A DNA stretch of 64,000 nucleotides. It comes from Marsupella aquatica (lineage: Eukaryota; Marchantiophyta). Location of the stretch: assembly GCA_973895155.1 (NCBI GenBank), contig OZ316897.1:16926001-16990000 (forward strand), read 5' to 3'. Numbering within the stretch: the stretch's first letter is position 1; each line of letters opens with the position of its first letter. The position numbers and the translations under genes are program-made. A model generated the notes under the pieces. It was not told where the DNA came from. It searched no databases and saw only the letters and a list, made by a program, of their open reading frames with translations. Below, one piece after another: positions 1 through 13,000 of the stretch.

Positions 1-1353
1 CGACAATTGACAGAGAATTTGGACTCGAGGCTTTTCCATGACTACCTAAGTGGGAGAGAGCCAGGATTCAGACGAGGACCAACCATAAACAAAGTTTCGA
101 GAAATCCTAGGATTCTTGTCTGAGGCTCAAGCTATGGATATCATCGCGGGTGACTCGTCATTGGTCTGTGGATATTCAGGACATCCTTTCTAAGTTCTAG
201 GCTACATCAATGTGCAGTACGCGTCGAGTTGGAATAGTAGGAGCCTTGTTAGATCGACTACGTCAATGTGCACTTAGTCAATGTGCGACATGATTAACTG
301 CAAGGAAGTAATGTACAGTAGTAATCCCCTGAGAGCTTTTGTCACTTGGGTCTCTCTTTGACGATGATCTGAGCGAAACGCAAGCCTGTAACGAAAACTA
401 GTCTCCTTAATTCGTAGAAATCCGAAGCATGATTGCACCCAAACATACTTGCAAAGCAATTGAGGTCTCGAAGGACTTTTGAGCTTGCAAATAAATAAAC
501 CCAGCAGGGACACCCCCAACTATGGTAAATAGAGAGATGTGCACATTCGAAAAGCAATCCCGGCGAACCGACTGTTATGAACGCCTGCGTGCTCCAAATT
601 CGTGCCTCTAGCCCTGCAAGATGACTCTGATAGTCGTGTTTCCACGAACGACGAGGTTCGGGTTGTGGCTGTATTCCGCTGGAATGGTGTTCAACACACC
701 TTGCTCGCACTTTTTATCAGACGTCAAGTCCACTCAGATCCATGGGGCAGTGGCTTCTCAGTTTGCTTACGAGGTGACAAAGTTCTCTCAGTGTCCATTT
801 CAGGCGTGGTCAATAAAGTCCGGTTGGAATGATTGACAGCTCAACGATCTTAAACTCGTGATTGCCCAGCAACCACTGGAATCTTATCGCGCTCGTCGAT
901 GCAATAAGGCACCGAGCTGAAATGTCATGTTACTTTCGATCGAGTGCATGGTTTTTTGTTCACCACCAGTCCCCAGTTCTTGTGGGACTCCCGCCGCCGA
1001 CGTCTGCGCGACATTTCCTCAGCACCATGCCCTGGTCCTCCAAATGTGTGTCACTCGTCAGATCAGTTCCTCAGCAGGCTAGCGATGCATGACGCCGAGA
1101 TACTAGCTAGTATTTTCCAATTTCCGGAGCCATGCATATTGAGGTGCCTCAATACTAGGCAATGCTATGGAGCTCAATCAACAAGAATGTCGTGACTTCG
1201 AGTCAACTACTTCTGACAGCTTTACTGAGCTCGTTGCTTGCTGAATCACGACCAGGTGAACTGTGGAGAACGTTTGATCCAGGAATTCAGCGTCATGCAC
1301 TCATGCTGATCTCATTGTAGCAAGACGGCATTGAACTTGTTGCCCGGCCCAGC
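1..1353. other. intergenic, no supported gene
   Basis: Only short overlapping ORFs on both strands, with no recognisable protein motif and no convincing splice pattern. I see nothing further here. Confidence 0.5.
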
Positions 1354-1434
1354 TCAAGGTGTCCCACAGGACGGAGCACCATTCAGGTAGTCCTGAGCTT
1401 CAATCAAGCAGTCCCGTATCAGGGGCAAGGTACT

Positions 1435-1620
1435 TGTGTCCCTCTTATTAGCCAGGCGATTATGTTCTTTTTCCGAGGCTTTTTCGTGGGAATCTTTAGA
1501 GCTCAATAATGGTTTGTAGTCCTTATCCAACGGCACACTGCTACTGGTATCCCTCTTAGCCAGGCAATTATATGCTTTTTGAGTGAAATCTCTGGATCTC
1601 AATAATTGTTGAGAAACCAC
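1435..1620. repeat. two diverged tandem copies, ~100 bp apart
   Basis: A block containing 'tccctcttattagccaggcg' and a later 'gagctcaataatggt' is followed by a shorter, diverged second copy ('tccctcttagccaggcaat' to 'atctcaataattgttg'). The minus strand is open across both copies (1354-1620), but the residues are low-complexity charged sequence with no known domain, so I call a repeat and not a gene. Confidence 0.5.
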
Positions 1621-1733
1621 CTAGCTGATTGGGCCCTCGTGCTCAGCTCAGGTGGGTAAGGGTGACTTGTGACGCAGGTATGCGGTTTATATCTCGGGAG
1701 CATTTTACCTCGGATTTTGGTAATATGGGGTTT

Positions 1734-1825
1734 GGCATTTTGGCAAAGTTTTTCGAAGTTTTGGTAATTTGGCATTTTGGCAAAGTTCTTTGAAGTTTAG
1801 TAATTTTGGCATTTCCGCAATATGG
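1734..1825. repeat. 37-bp tandem repeat, about 2.5 copies
   Basis: Units begin with 'ggcatttt' at 1734, 1771 and 1808, exactly 37 bp apart. The third copy decays after about 10 bp. Confidence 0.75.
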
Positions 1826-3740
1826 AAGCCATGCCAAATTGCTTTGGAAGTGTTATGAGCCATGCCCGTGTGGTACCTGTAGGAAGTATGCAAAATACAC
1901 AGAAATATAACAAGGTGTGTTCCCTGATTGCTACTGTAGCTAGTTGCACCTTAAACTTGCTCATAGGCCGTTTTCCTTTTTGAGACAGTGAAAATTATGT
2001 GTAGCTACAGAAACTTGCTCTTGCAAGGCTTTCTCCCCTTAAGAAACTAGTATGTGGGTCCACCTCAATTTTTTTAACACAGTGGTAATATTGTATTTGT
2101 TTGTTTTACTAACTCTTTTTCCTGGTTATCAAGTCTGCCAAAACTCTATGATGTGCCCAATTATAGTGCCAAGAATTTGGAAGGAGCTTTTAGCGTGCTA
2201 CATAATATCGTCATCCTTTGTTTGTCTCCACCTCTCTCATGTTCTTTTCATCTCTTTATGCAATTCACATTGCAATTCCTCGCTGTAGCAATCGCCTGGC
2301 TTGTGCGAGTGACAAATTATTCATCACAAGGGTGAGCAACGAATTATCTTGGAGGCAAGGAGCTATGCAATCACCTGCACTTCATTGTCTTACAATGTTT
2401 TTGTGCAATGGATAATTATGCATTGGACTTGTCTATAATATTATGAGATGTTTTTAAAAGTATTTGAAGTTTGCATAATAAAAGTTGGCATCACTAACAA
2501 ACAAATTCATAAACTAAAAAAAAATTTATAGCATTGGTTTTTTAATTGTTTTGTGGAGAGCCAAGTATATTTTTTGTTTGGAAAATGTAATTTATTCATC
2601 ATGATTTGTCTAGTAATGACAAAAACAAAATTCTCATCAATTTTAATGGCAAATGGAAACAAAGAAGAAACCCATAAGTGTAGAATCATAATGATCATGT
2701 TGGGAAGAGAGGAACTTTATATAGAGACACCTTCATGAGAGAAGAAACATATTAATTTCATTTCTGTTTTTTAAATGTATGTTTTACTAATCAATAGAAA
2801 ATACGCCATAGTCTTATTTTTGTAGAGATTTTATAATAATAGAATAGTTTAATGTTTTGTGAATAGTTGATTAGTCTTGAATGTGCAAGTGAGTTTTGTC
2901 ATTATGCTTATGACTTTTTTGGTGTGTATTCAAGGAATATGTTTGAATAAGGCCTAGGGGGAGCTACACTCAAGTGGCATACAAGATATTTTTTTAAGAT
3001 TTCTCATGGTGACTATCATCAAGGTAAATGTTAATATCAGTGCATGTTTTTTATGACTAGAATTTGTGTTTATTTGTTATTTGTGAAGTGACTTGATATT
3101 TTGTCCATTCAATTGACATGAGAAATTTTGTGTGAGTTTGTAGACAAATTTTGGCATCACTAAGAAACAACCCCAAGGTATCATCTAAGCTTGAAATAGA
3201 GGTTTGTTTCTCTCTTTATTTCTCGTTGAATAAATGTGATTGCTAAAGTTGTTCACTCATAAAGCTAAATCAAGCATGGAATCTATCTAAACTTTAAAAT
3301 CTAATTTTCACACATAATATTTATCATAAAAGTGTTTATTTTCAAATAAATTATCAGATTAGCTAATAATTTGTAGCATTCATATATGGATGTGCAAATA
3401 TTAGTATATTAATTATTTGCCACAACACTTAGAACTTTTATTTGAATCAACACAATAGATTTATGCAATCTTAACAAAACTATAAGTAATTGTAATTTGC
3501 AATTTATTTGTAGAAAGCAATGCTCTTGGTAGGTAGATGAGTCTTTTGTAATCTTGTTTCATATTGTTATGGTTATCTTAGGGCATTACATATTAAGAAA
3601 TTTGCCCTTTGTTGGATTCCAAAAATGGAGAAGTTAGCTCTTTGTACCTAAAATTATCACTTAAGTTTATTATCAATCGGTTACTATAATTATAAGGTCC
3701 ATATCATATTATTCAAGTTAAGACAATAAACTATAGTACG
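1826..3740. other. AT-rich intergenic DNA
   Basis: Strongly AT-rich sequence with many stops in all frames. No gene, RNA or element was recognised. Confidence 0.6.
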
Positions 3741-4440
3741 TGTACACATATGCAGAGGTCGGTGTAATGTTTAACCCTAATTGTAACTTCAAAATCAATA
3801 TAAGGTTACAAGTTAAGGCATTCTGGTACACACATCCGCAAGGGTCGTTGTATTGTTTGACCCCAATTGTAACTTCAAAATCAATATAAAGTTACAAGTT
3901 AAGGTATCCTGGTACACACATCTGCAAGGGTCGCTGTACTGTTTGACCCCAATTGTAACTTATAAAATCAATATAAGGTTACAAGTTAAGGCATTCTGAT
4001 ACACACATCCGCAAGGGTCGGTGTATTGTTTGACCCCATTTGTAACTTCAAAATCAATATAAAGTTACAAGTTAAGGCATTCTGGTACACACATCTGCAA
4101 GGGTCGGTGTACTGTTTGACCCCAGTTGTAACTTATAAAATCAATATAAGGTAACTACAAGTTAAGACATTATGGTACACACATCTACAAGGGTTAGTGT
4201 ACTGCTTGATCCTAGTTGTAACTTCAAAATCAAAATTAGGTTATCCGGGAAGGTTACAAGTCAATTTTGGTACACACATCTACAAGGGTCTTTATAATGT
4301 TTGATCCCATTTGTAACTTCAAAATCAATAAGGTCATAAGTTAAAGCAATTGGTGTACACATATATTCAAGGGTTTGAGTATTGTTTGACAAGTTGTAAC
4401 TTAAAAACAAGGTTATAATACTCTAGAGTTTACATTCCAA
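3741..4440 (+). repeat. minisatellite, ~85-95-bp unit, 8 copies
   Basis: Each unit carries 'tacacacatc(c/t)gcaagggtc', then 'tgtttgaccccaattgtaac', then 'aaaatcaatataaggttaca'. Unit starts are near 3741, 3826, 3912, 3999, 4085, 4175, 4270 and 4355. The first five spacings are 85-87 bp; later units drift in length and sequence. The middle copies are the most alike, as expected for an array growing from its centre. No coding potential. Confidence 0.9.
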
Positions 4441-4889
4441 AAATCTAACATTCAATACCACTTTAAAACAATATTTTCATAACTAGACCCTTCCACATGT
4501 TAACATTGTAATAATCCTTGCATTAAACTTCAATGTAAGTTTCCCATGACCAAATCCTTGCTTATTCACCCCACCTTCCTCATGATCTTTCACCCCTACT
4601 TATATTTCTAATATTCTTTCCCATTTTACTTGTATGGCGTCAAGAGGTTGAGAGAATGCTTTATATGTTGCTTATCAAGCTTATTTATTTTATTGAAATT
4701 AAATTGCCTTTTAAAATATACCTAATACCCAAGCTGGAGATTTTTCAAATATTGATTTTTTTCGAAGCCGACCTATTGCCCAAGTTCTTTTTATTCCTTA
4801 GACACCATAAAGGGCATAATCTAGTTATGTCAACATCCAAGCATGGATAGGTTTAGTTTAATAGAGTTGTTTGTGTAGAGAAGTGACAT
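4441..4889. other. AT-rich intergenic DNA
   Basis: Short ORFs only; nothing recognised. Confidence 0.5.
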
Positions 4890-5140
4890 TACTCTTCACA
4901 CGAGGCTTCACACACAAAAGCAACATAGATCATTGGATTTAAAACACCTAATGGTGTAAAAGTTTTTTTTGAGCTAAGAGACCACACGAGTATTCACACA
5001 CAAAATGAATCTGGATGGTTGGATTCATAACATCTAATGGTAGGAAAGTTCATTTTCAGTTGAGAGGCCACACGAGCCTTCCCACGAGTCTTCACACACA
5101 AAATGGATGTAGATGGTTGGATTCAAACCATCTAATGGTT
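4890..5140. repeat. ~86-bp tandem repeat, three diverged copies
   Basis: Three units each contain 'cacacgag...ttcacacacaaaa', then a 'gatggttggattcaa' motif, then 'catctaatggt'. They begin near 4898, 4983 and 5069. Confidence 0.75.
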
Positions 5141-5814
5141 GGATATTTACAGGGTGACATGGAATTTTGACAGAATTTTCAGATTTACAGAAGTCTCTAA
5201 CTGGACCCGTAAATACCTATTTGTAGCATATTAAGGTCTTGTTCTTTCATGGGCATAAGGTGGCAGTGTTTGAATGCAAAAATGGTCATAGATGGTAAGC
5301 ATTGTCATAGCTATAAGCATGCAAACAAACAAATATAACTTACCTGACCTAGCTAGGCTGTGGTACGTAGTAACTGAACATAAGATAATTCTAAACCCAA
5401 AACCCTTGGAACACAAGACCACGTTGTTTGCCACATAAATACACATCAACTAGGGCAACTTCAATATGATCCATTTTTCTTGATTCCCTTTATCCAATAA
5501 GTAACTTAATCATCCGCTATATTATTTAATCCAGCCAAAGGAATCCATGGTCTGTTTACAAACTAACTTTTGGTGGGAAACCATGGTCTGTTTACGAAGT
5601 CATGATTGAAGGGAATTCATGATAGCCTGGCTTCAGATTTGGTCTGCTTGTTCCTTGGGAAGTGCGGGGGGAAGTGGGATTATCTGAAAATGAGGAGACT
5701 ATAAACTTAGGCAAAGGTGTACGTATAGGTGTTCAATAAAGGCAAGTACACTGAGTACAATTGATATAGACCTAGTATGGTATAGGAAGTGCAAGTTGTA
5801 CAGGGTATACAATA
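5141..5814. other. intergenic, nothing recognised
   Basis: No gene or element supported. 'ccatggtctgtttac' occurs twice, at about 5546 and 5580. Confidence 0.45.
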
Positions 5815-6740
5815 CACTATATACTGTAGTCCCGCTTGCGCGTTGGATGTGTCATGTGCTTACCGTTACGAATGTTGTCTATGCCCAACAGGAAGTGGCA
5901 TATCACGTGCGACAAAGTATAGGGCCATTTAAATGATTTTGGTGAAAGGCTTATTAAGTCTTCAATGGAAACATAGGGTTGTTTAATTGCAAAATGCATA
6001 TGTGTCATCACATGATTGGTGTCGTACAACTTTATGAAAAGTGATTTAGGGGGGTCATAAATAACCCAAACCGTCTCACGTGATGTATGACCCTTCATAT
6101 AGTGACCCCCCCCCCCTTAGACTTAAGTATGCTACATTATTTGGTGTTCTTTCCAAGGGAAATGTTGTAATACTGGGGAATTCAAACCAACCTGCTTTGA
6201 CCATTGAATGCATTAACGTACCAGGCTCGTGACCAATGAAAGAGGTTTGGTCACAAAAGCCGACTAATGTTGCAAATGCACTCTCTTTAGTATTACAGTA
6301 CACTATATTCTGGAGAATTGTATGCGCACAAACAAGATTTGGACCAAGGCATTTTCGGGCCCCCGATCACAAAGCTGAACTGACAGTTCAGCCAATAATC
6401 AATGCACTTACCTGAGTGTGCACTTAGTGCCCCGTGAATGTAGACAGGGCTGCCTTGTCTTTTTGACATTCATTTTTCGGTGCACAGCTTTTGGCTAGCT
6501 TTATGTGGCCCTTCTATTTGCAGGAGTTTATTTAATATGTTTACTACTTCCATGTTACAGTTATGATATGGGCAACCCACCCTTGGGGGTCTCACTCTAT
6601 GGGACCTCCCCATCACCTGCTACGTTTTTAGGCCTCAGACCCCTATAAAGCGGAAACATTCTTGAAATATTCCAAAAATTTGATTAAATAGACCCTAATG
6701 GACTTATAAGTCTCGAGAAACCCTCGAGAACCCACCCATG
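5815..6740. mobile_element. diverged foldback-like element
   Basis: The left part (5820-5990: 'ggcatatcacgtgcgac', 'agtcttcaatggaaacatag') resembles the left arm of the long inverted repeat at 47.4 kb. The right part (6575-6720: 'ggggtctcactctatggga', 'cctccccatcacctgctacg', 'tttttaggcctcagacccct', 'gaccctaatggacttataag') resembles its right arm. The two arms here no longer pair well, so this is an old, degraded member. A C tract sits at about 6103-6115. Confidence 0.5.
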
Positions 6741-8176
6741 CCTATCAGGACATTATCCATTGTCTATGGAAGTTACCGTTGCATCTAGCTAGGGGGAGTT
6801 GACATTCTCAGATTTAGCCATAGGAATGGAATACAAGTAACAATGCCAAAGAATTAAAAGCGCCCTACTACAGGGTGACAAGATCCCAATTAAAGCCAAG
6901 GCAGGAAACCCAATAAAGGGGAAACCAAAAAGCCTAGGAGAAAAGGACTGAAATTACAGCTTTATAAGCTACAGACTAAACTCCATAGGAGGGTCACAAA
7001 GAGGGTTTGGACCGCCCTAAAACCAACAGCCTAGCTAGGCCTCCAAAAGGTTAGTGAAAGCCCTAGCCCTCTAATTATAGAGTTAGTATTGGACACCCAC
7101 TGCCAAAAGAAACATTCAACTTAGCACCAAAACTGCAGGATAATGCCTCAGTCCACTCTATACAGCAAACTGCACTGGCTGGAAGGACCACCGGAAGGAA
7201 ATGATCAAAGATAGGGTGAAAGGACCCAAACACCTCCAAAGCTAGTGGGTAGAAATATATGATCCCCAGTGTAGCCAACAGCGAACACACATGATAACCA
7301 CAGGAACCATATCAAGGGACCCTCTTGAAACAAAGAACTCCATTGTTGCAGCAACATACATACAGATCTACACTAAGCCAGGAAAATGATGACTTGCAAC
7401 CAACAACTAAAGGAAAACTGTGTCAAACAGAATCCTAATCCCTGGATCATTTCCAGTACTCACAGTATGATGGCCAAATATTCTCTGAAGTCACAAACAC
7501 TATAACATGCAATGTTAATTTATTTGTTGATTTTTCCTTCACTAATTTTCAAGCTGTTTTTAATTGTGTTAGGCGGCCTTGCATGTGTGGTAGTGTTGCT
7601 TTTTGCTTTTCTTTTGATTAGGGATTCAGGACAAAGTCATGGGTCCAAGGTGAATCCTTGGGCAGCCCCTCCTACCTTGCATGTTTTCCCAGGTGATGAT
7701 GGATTTTCTTAAATTTTCACTTTCCGGGTGAGAGTGAATTAATGTGGCCAGGTGATCGCCTGCCCCTCCCTTGCATGGGAGATGGATGCCCTGGCCCTGC
7801 CTACTTCAATGCCCTTGCCTCCATTGCCTCTGTCCCTGACACGGCCCTCACCCTCTAGCCCCCTTGCGTGGGGAGGGGAAGGAGAGAATTTGAAAATGGC
7901 ATAATACGAGGGCTGGCCAGGAGAGGCGAAAATAGAAGAAAATGAATTACTTAAATACAATTAAAATGTTACTCTGTGATCAGGGGTGGATCTGGTGATA
8001 CCCTGGCTATTGTCAGCCACCTCAAGCTCTCCCTCACCCCAATGCAAAATCTGGTGGATCCAGGTTACTAAAATAACTCCAAAATGTTCTCAAGATAGTA
8101 AAAACTTCCACTCTTTTGTGGGGCCTTTGTCCTCCCTCAACCTGATGGCCAGTGGTGGTATAACAATACACTCTTT
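6741..8176. other. intergenic, no supported gene
   Basis: Scattered short ORFs without known motifs. No RNA gene or element was recognised before the solo LTR. Confidence 0.5.
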
Positions 8177-8180
8177 TCTG

Positions 8181-8651
8181 TGTCTCACCATTATGAGTGT
8201 TATTAGAGTATATAGTGTTGTGTGAGTTAAGGCTTTCATATGTGTGCTATTTGAGCACATTAGGGTTTCTTTACAATTGGAGGGATAGTTATCCCTTGTG
8301 GTGGCTTGGATGCCTCATCTTTGGATGTTGAGCTTCCAAGCATGAGCTTTGGTGGCATTGGTGTGGCCGACCAGGTTGTATGCACATGAACGTGGATTCC
8401 TTCAATGAAAGGTGTGTTCGGCTTCACATATGTGTGTGATCGGATCGGACGTGATCAATTGTGTATTGTTGACTACGATCGTTGTTTGATTTTGCTGAAG
8501 ATTATTATGAGTTTTGGTCATGTGTGGACATGAGTTCCACATACTTGTATTCCATTCTCTTATGTTAGTTGTGCCCTAGTTTGTACAATCCTGTATGATT
8601 GGATGCATGGGACGCAATGTAGGTTGTGTAGCGATGTGTATGCATAGGACA
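8181..8651 (+). mobile_element. diverged solo LTR (471 bp)
   Basis: Begins TGTCTCACCATT and ends GGACA, giving TG...CA termini. It is flanked directly by TCTG on both sides (8177-8180 and 8652-8655), a 4-bp target duplication. Internal blocks such as 'gtgtgatcggatcgg', 'catgtgtggacatgagttcc' and 'gtgtagcgatgtgtatgc' match the LTR at 49,477-49,947 and the LTRs of the 21.5-35.8 kb element. Its length equals that of the 49.5-kb copy, but the sequence is much more diverged, so it is the older insertion. No internal region remains. Confidence 0.85.
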
Positions 8652-8799
8652 TCTGCCATACATGGATGAAAGGTTTAGCTGGGGGTTTAGCTAGCCTGTC
8701 TTTTTAATTTGAAGCCAAGTAGGAGCGTTACAGGAAGACCAACAGATTCCTATTGAGCTACCTGAAGTAGCCCGGGAAGTAGCCTCAACTTCTAGGTGG

Positions 8800-8951
8800 T
8801 TTTGACTGGACAAGGGACTTAGTGAAATTGATTTTGGGTGACTGTTGGGTTTGAGAGAAGATCAATTGACCTTTGTTTTGACTGGACAAGGGACTTAGTG
8901 AAATTGATTTTGGGTGACTGTTGGGGTTGAGAGAAGATCAATTGACCTTTG
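8800..8951. repeat. 76-bp tandem duplication
   Basis: Two adjacent copies (8800-8875 and 8876-8951) starting 'ttttgactggacaaggga' are identical except for one base near the 3' part. A recent duplication with no evident function. Confidence 0.95.
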
Positions 8952-10076
8952 AACGTGAAGGGTCTAGGGAGAGTGATATTACCAAATCTTCTTTCTGTTA
9001 TAGCATAGTTGTCAGACCTTTGTTGATACAGATTTCTCAAGAGTGAACAGTACAGGCAGGAACTTTCTTAATATTGAAGTCACACAAATAGCTTGATACA
9101 AAGCCATCAGCTTACTTATTCTTTACATGTCCTTAGTTTACGTGCATATATCAGCAGCCAACTAATGCAACAGTTCCAACCATGAAGAAATAAATAAATT
9201 CTGCTGAAATCTAGATGGAAATCAGTTGGCAAGAACATGATCAAACCTGCCCGCCCCAACCCTCAAAAAAGTGTCAAATCATATTCAGCTCTCAAAGTGG
9301 TGTAGACTGCAGCTACCTAATGAGGCAAGGGCATAGAAGGGTTGTGGCATCACATAGAGATTCACAAAACAAAATTATTCTGTCAAAATCAACAATCTTC
9401 AAACTAAGATACCATCATTTGGATCTAGATAGATCCAACTTGTCAGTTTTATTGGTACGAATACCCTGTTCACCATAATTAATGTTACTCGCAACCATTC
9501 AGGAGAGCCAATTTTCCAGGTTTATTTGAAAAATAGAGTGAAAAAACTATTAAAAAAAAGCCACAATAAATAGTGTTACTTTGGACTCAAAATAATCCAA
9601 TTTTTTTATTAAGAATCTAAACAAGAATGGAAACTAAGTTTTCAACGCTAATTGTTGCATAGCACACTAATTAAGGTGAACACTGATTATGGAGAAGTGT
9701 AACTGACCTTGAGCACGCTGGATTGGATCAATGTTTAAATGTTGAGTGCGTCAATTCTCAAGATATACGGAAGTGCACTGTCAGAAACTTTGACGTCTTA
9801 CAAATGCCAGCTTACAAAGCAGGATCAAAGTTTTGTGGCTAACCGCAGACTAACTTTTGGGGTTGCTGCTGAAGAGACACAACGTTTCATACGCTGAAGA
9901 GAAGCACCAAAAGTTGTTCGATTGAATGTTTCCGTGACGAAAGTTGATGCTTGTATTTCAGGGAATACTTAATAAATGCTGTGGCCTAAACGCAATGCGC
10001 AGAACCCGACTCGAGACCCTGGTATGATACCGAAGCATTGTACTCCAAGTGCGACGGAGTACCCTACGTACGAAGC
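8952..10076. other. intergenic / upstream region of the next gene
   Basis: No confident gene. A splice-acceptor-like 'gtatttcag' at 9953-9961 may mark an untranslated or upstream exon of the gene that follows. The 19-mer 'ctgaagagacacaacgttt' at about 9869 recurs at about 12,481 inside that gene. Confidence 0.4.
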
Positions 10077-13000
10077 ATGGATCATAGGAACCAAAGGGCA
10101 CCAACACAGATGTCTCATGACACTGACCTTTACTCAAATGAACAAAGCCAAATGACACGATTCAGAGACAACGGCGACAGAAATGATTATCTTGCACGAT
10201 GGAGTGACACCCATCAGGGTTCCAGGAAAAATCACTTGGCTTATGGCCGCAATGCAATTCCTCGTGCGAATGCCGGAAATTATGGTCAGATCTTCGATGC
10301 TGGCCGGTGCCCTGATCAAAGGCTTGCCGTGGACTCCTCTAGCTCTCGCGCCGACAGTAGGGCCCGCGGGATCACGAACAGGTGAGCTCGATCGTCAGTG
10401 CAAATGACTTTCTATACGTCGCCTCGCTGGGTTACAAGCCGTATAGGTTGATATAGTTTTTTCATCACTTTTGGTCTTTCTATCCTGTCTTGAATTTCTC
10501 TTCAGAATTGATTTGAAGTTTGAACGGCCTTTTGATCAGGGCGAAGTGCAGCAGAAATGAGGAGAGCAATCGAGACTAAGACTGTGCAATTCAAATCTGC
10601 ACGTAATTCATTCCATTTATGTTCGGGCAATCAATTTGAAGGTCACATGCGATGATTATAAGTACTAGTGAGTATGGTGTCTATGTGCCATGACTTGATC
10701 TTCGATGAGCACTTGCTGAAGATGCAGAAACAGAAATCGAATTTTGACATTAAGAAAGTGGTGGTTGACAGGTCCATGTCTGGAGAGGGATAAGGTACCA
10801 CATTAATTCTTGATTTTTTGGAACTTGCAGAAAACATTGTAACGCCAGTGTGGAGTACCGTAGCTCGGACTCACATAGTACTTGCTGTAATCCAAGCAAA
10901 CTCGACGGTGGACAAAACCATCATGATGGTGTGAACCAGTTTGGAGTACCATGGCATGGATGGCAGAGTCCATGTAGCATTGGAGGTTCGTAACTTTCAA
11001 CAAATAGTCAAATATAATGCATAATCTCTGCCTAGTGTTGATACTTGTCTATAAATGTTTCTAATGGAACACCCAGCTTTACGCACAATTAACGGAAAAC
11101 TCAAAAGAAACCGACGGTCTTCGTTTAATACCTACTAGGATTCGGTAGAGAAATTGGTCCCAACCTTCGTCACGATCAGGACAAGATCTAACCGTATACA
11201 GATATTGGTACCTTCTCGCAAGGCGGGTATGACGAAATGGACTGAATTTGTACAGTTGCTTTGTCACACGAGGCCTCAATTCAGACAATCTGGTCACTAG
11301 TCTCGCCACAGAGGGTAACGACTTCAGAAATTCTACACCTCACTGTTTGAAGAGGAGAAGCAATTAATCGCAACTGACAAGAGTTTGAATCCATCATTCA
11401 AGGGACTCGGTGTAATCTTCTTCCCACAAAGAATGCCACGCTTAAGAAACTGCGAGTTGCGATCAGTTCATGCCATAAATTTCTCGATGGATATGATAGA
11501 ATTGTCAAGTATTATTTATTTTCAACTGATGACCTTCAAACTCTATATTTCAGTGTAGGTATGCATAATATAATAGATCCATATGCATGCTAAACAAACC
11601 TTGCCCGAGTTCGCACTAAATTGTAGATCGAGTACTCCTGAACTTGTTATCGCAAAACACGACTTTAGAACTAACATCCTTGCCATGTCGGTGGCTGATT
11701 GATTTTCGCTAGATCCGCGGGATCCTGCTTATCCATCACATCAGCTGGATCAGCGTTGTTTTGGACCTTACAACTACGTGCTTCCTGCCGGAGCACGTCA
11801 TCCTGGTGTAACTCCGCTTGCTCGACCTTATGGGCTACCTCCACATTGGAGCCTCTGCCGTAGACAACTGTGTACGGGAGAAGATCTTAGTCATACACCA
11901 CCTCCCGATCATCTCGTACAGGCATGTGAGATCCCTTCTGGAGTTCACTTTGGTGACGACGGTGGTCGTAGATTTCCTAACGACATCCACCTGACTAGCT
12001 TCCCATCCATTAACCCAGAGACTAAGGGACTACTGTAGCCCTCCAGCTAAAACCGACTTTTATTGAGGATGATTGTCGTCGATCTGGAGTAGATGGTATG
12101 ACAAGAACATATCACCTGCTTACAAGAAGTGCAGTCCATCCACGGGTTACTTTCTAGGCTCAGTATATTACTAAGTACCGTTTTGAACTATCGGATAGGT
12201 ACGGCCCGGGACTGACCTTTACAATTTCGTACATACAAATGATAGGCAGATAATCCCTGAGCCCTCCTGATCCATTGGAGAAAAACCAAATACGGAAATT
12301 CCCCAAATTTTAATCCAGATTCATGTAGCCGTCCGGCACTTGAAAAGTTATTTCAGCTGAGCAAATACGCTCACTGTGACGTACTGTCAATTCTCCTGTC
12401 ATAAATCATAGGGATGGCTATTTCCTTCATGTCCATCGGGCTCAGGCTAAAATTCCACCTAAAGTTGGCGAACTATTTTTCTGAAGAGACACAACGTTTG
12501 GTTTGCGGGTCACATCTGCAATGAATACCTTCCGCTCGTTCAGTTGAAAATTCGGAGGCTCACGATTCCTGCAGTCAAGCTGCTTTGAATATTGTTACGT
12601 CTTTTCTAATATTTCTTCAAATGACAATATCTGTAGTTACCTTCAAATAAGTTACCGATCTTTCTTCTGGCTACTTTGAGATTCTATAGACAGCTGGCTC
12701 CAACACAATAGATACATGGTGTTTGCCGAGTGAACACCCCAACTTTCACATTTGATGACGTTAACCTGTAAGAGGAAAGTATCATTGCAATCTAATAATA
12801 AAGACTTACTGCACAGCGGGTGCATAATTAAGAACTCAAGACATCCTTGTGTGAATGCAGCTCACCACCGAATGGAACTCGAAGATGGGCAGTACTCCCG
12901 AGTTGACGACGATCGTCCTGGCAACAGGACGTGGGATCAAGATGAAGACTCGTAAGTGCCAAGTTATGTCGTTTCAAATACATAACTGCGAATCATCAAT

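Noticed and set aside
9958-12038. Minus-strand ORFs and alternative plus frames (for example 10,183-10,407)
   Set aside because: The frame of 10,077-10,381 links in phase to exons at 10,831 and 11,713; the alternative frames do not connect as well.
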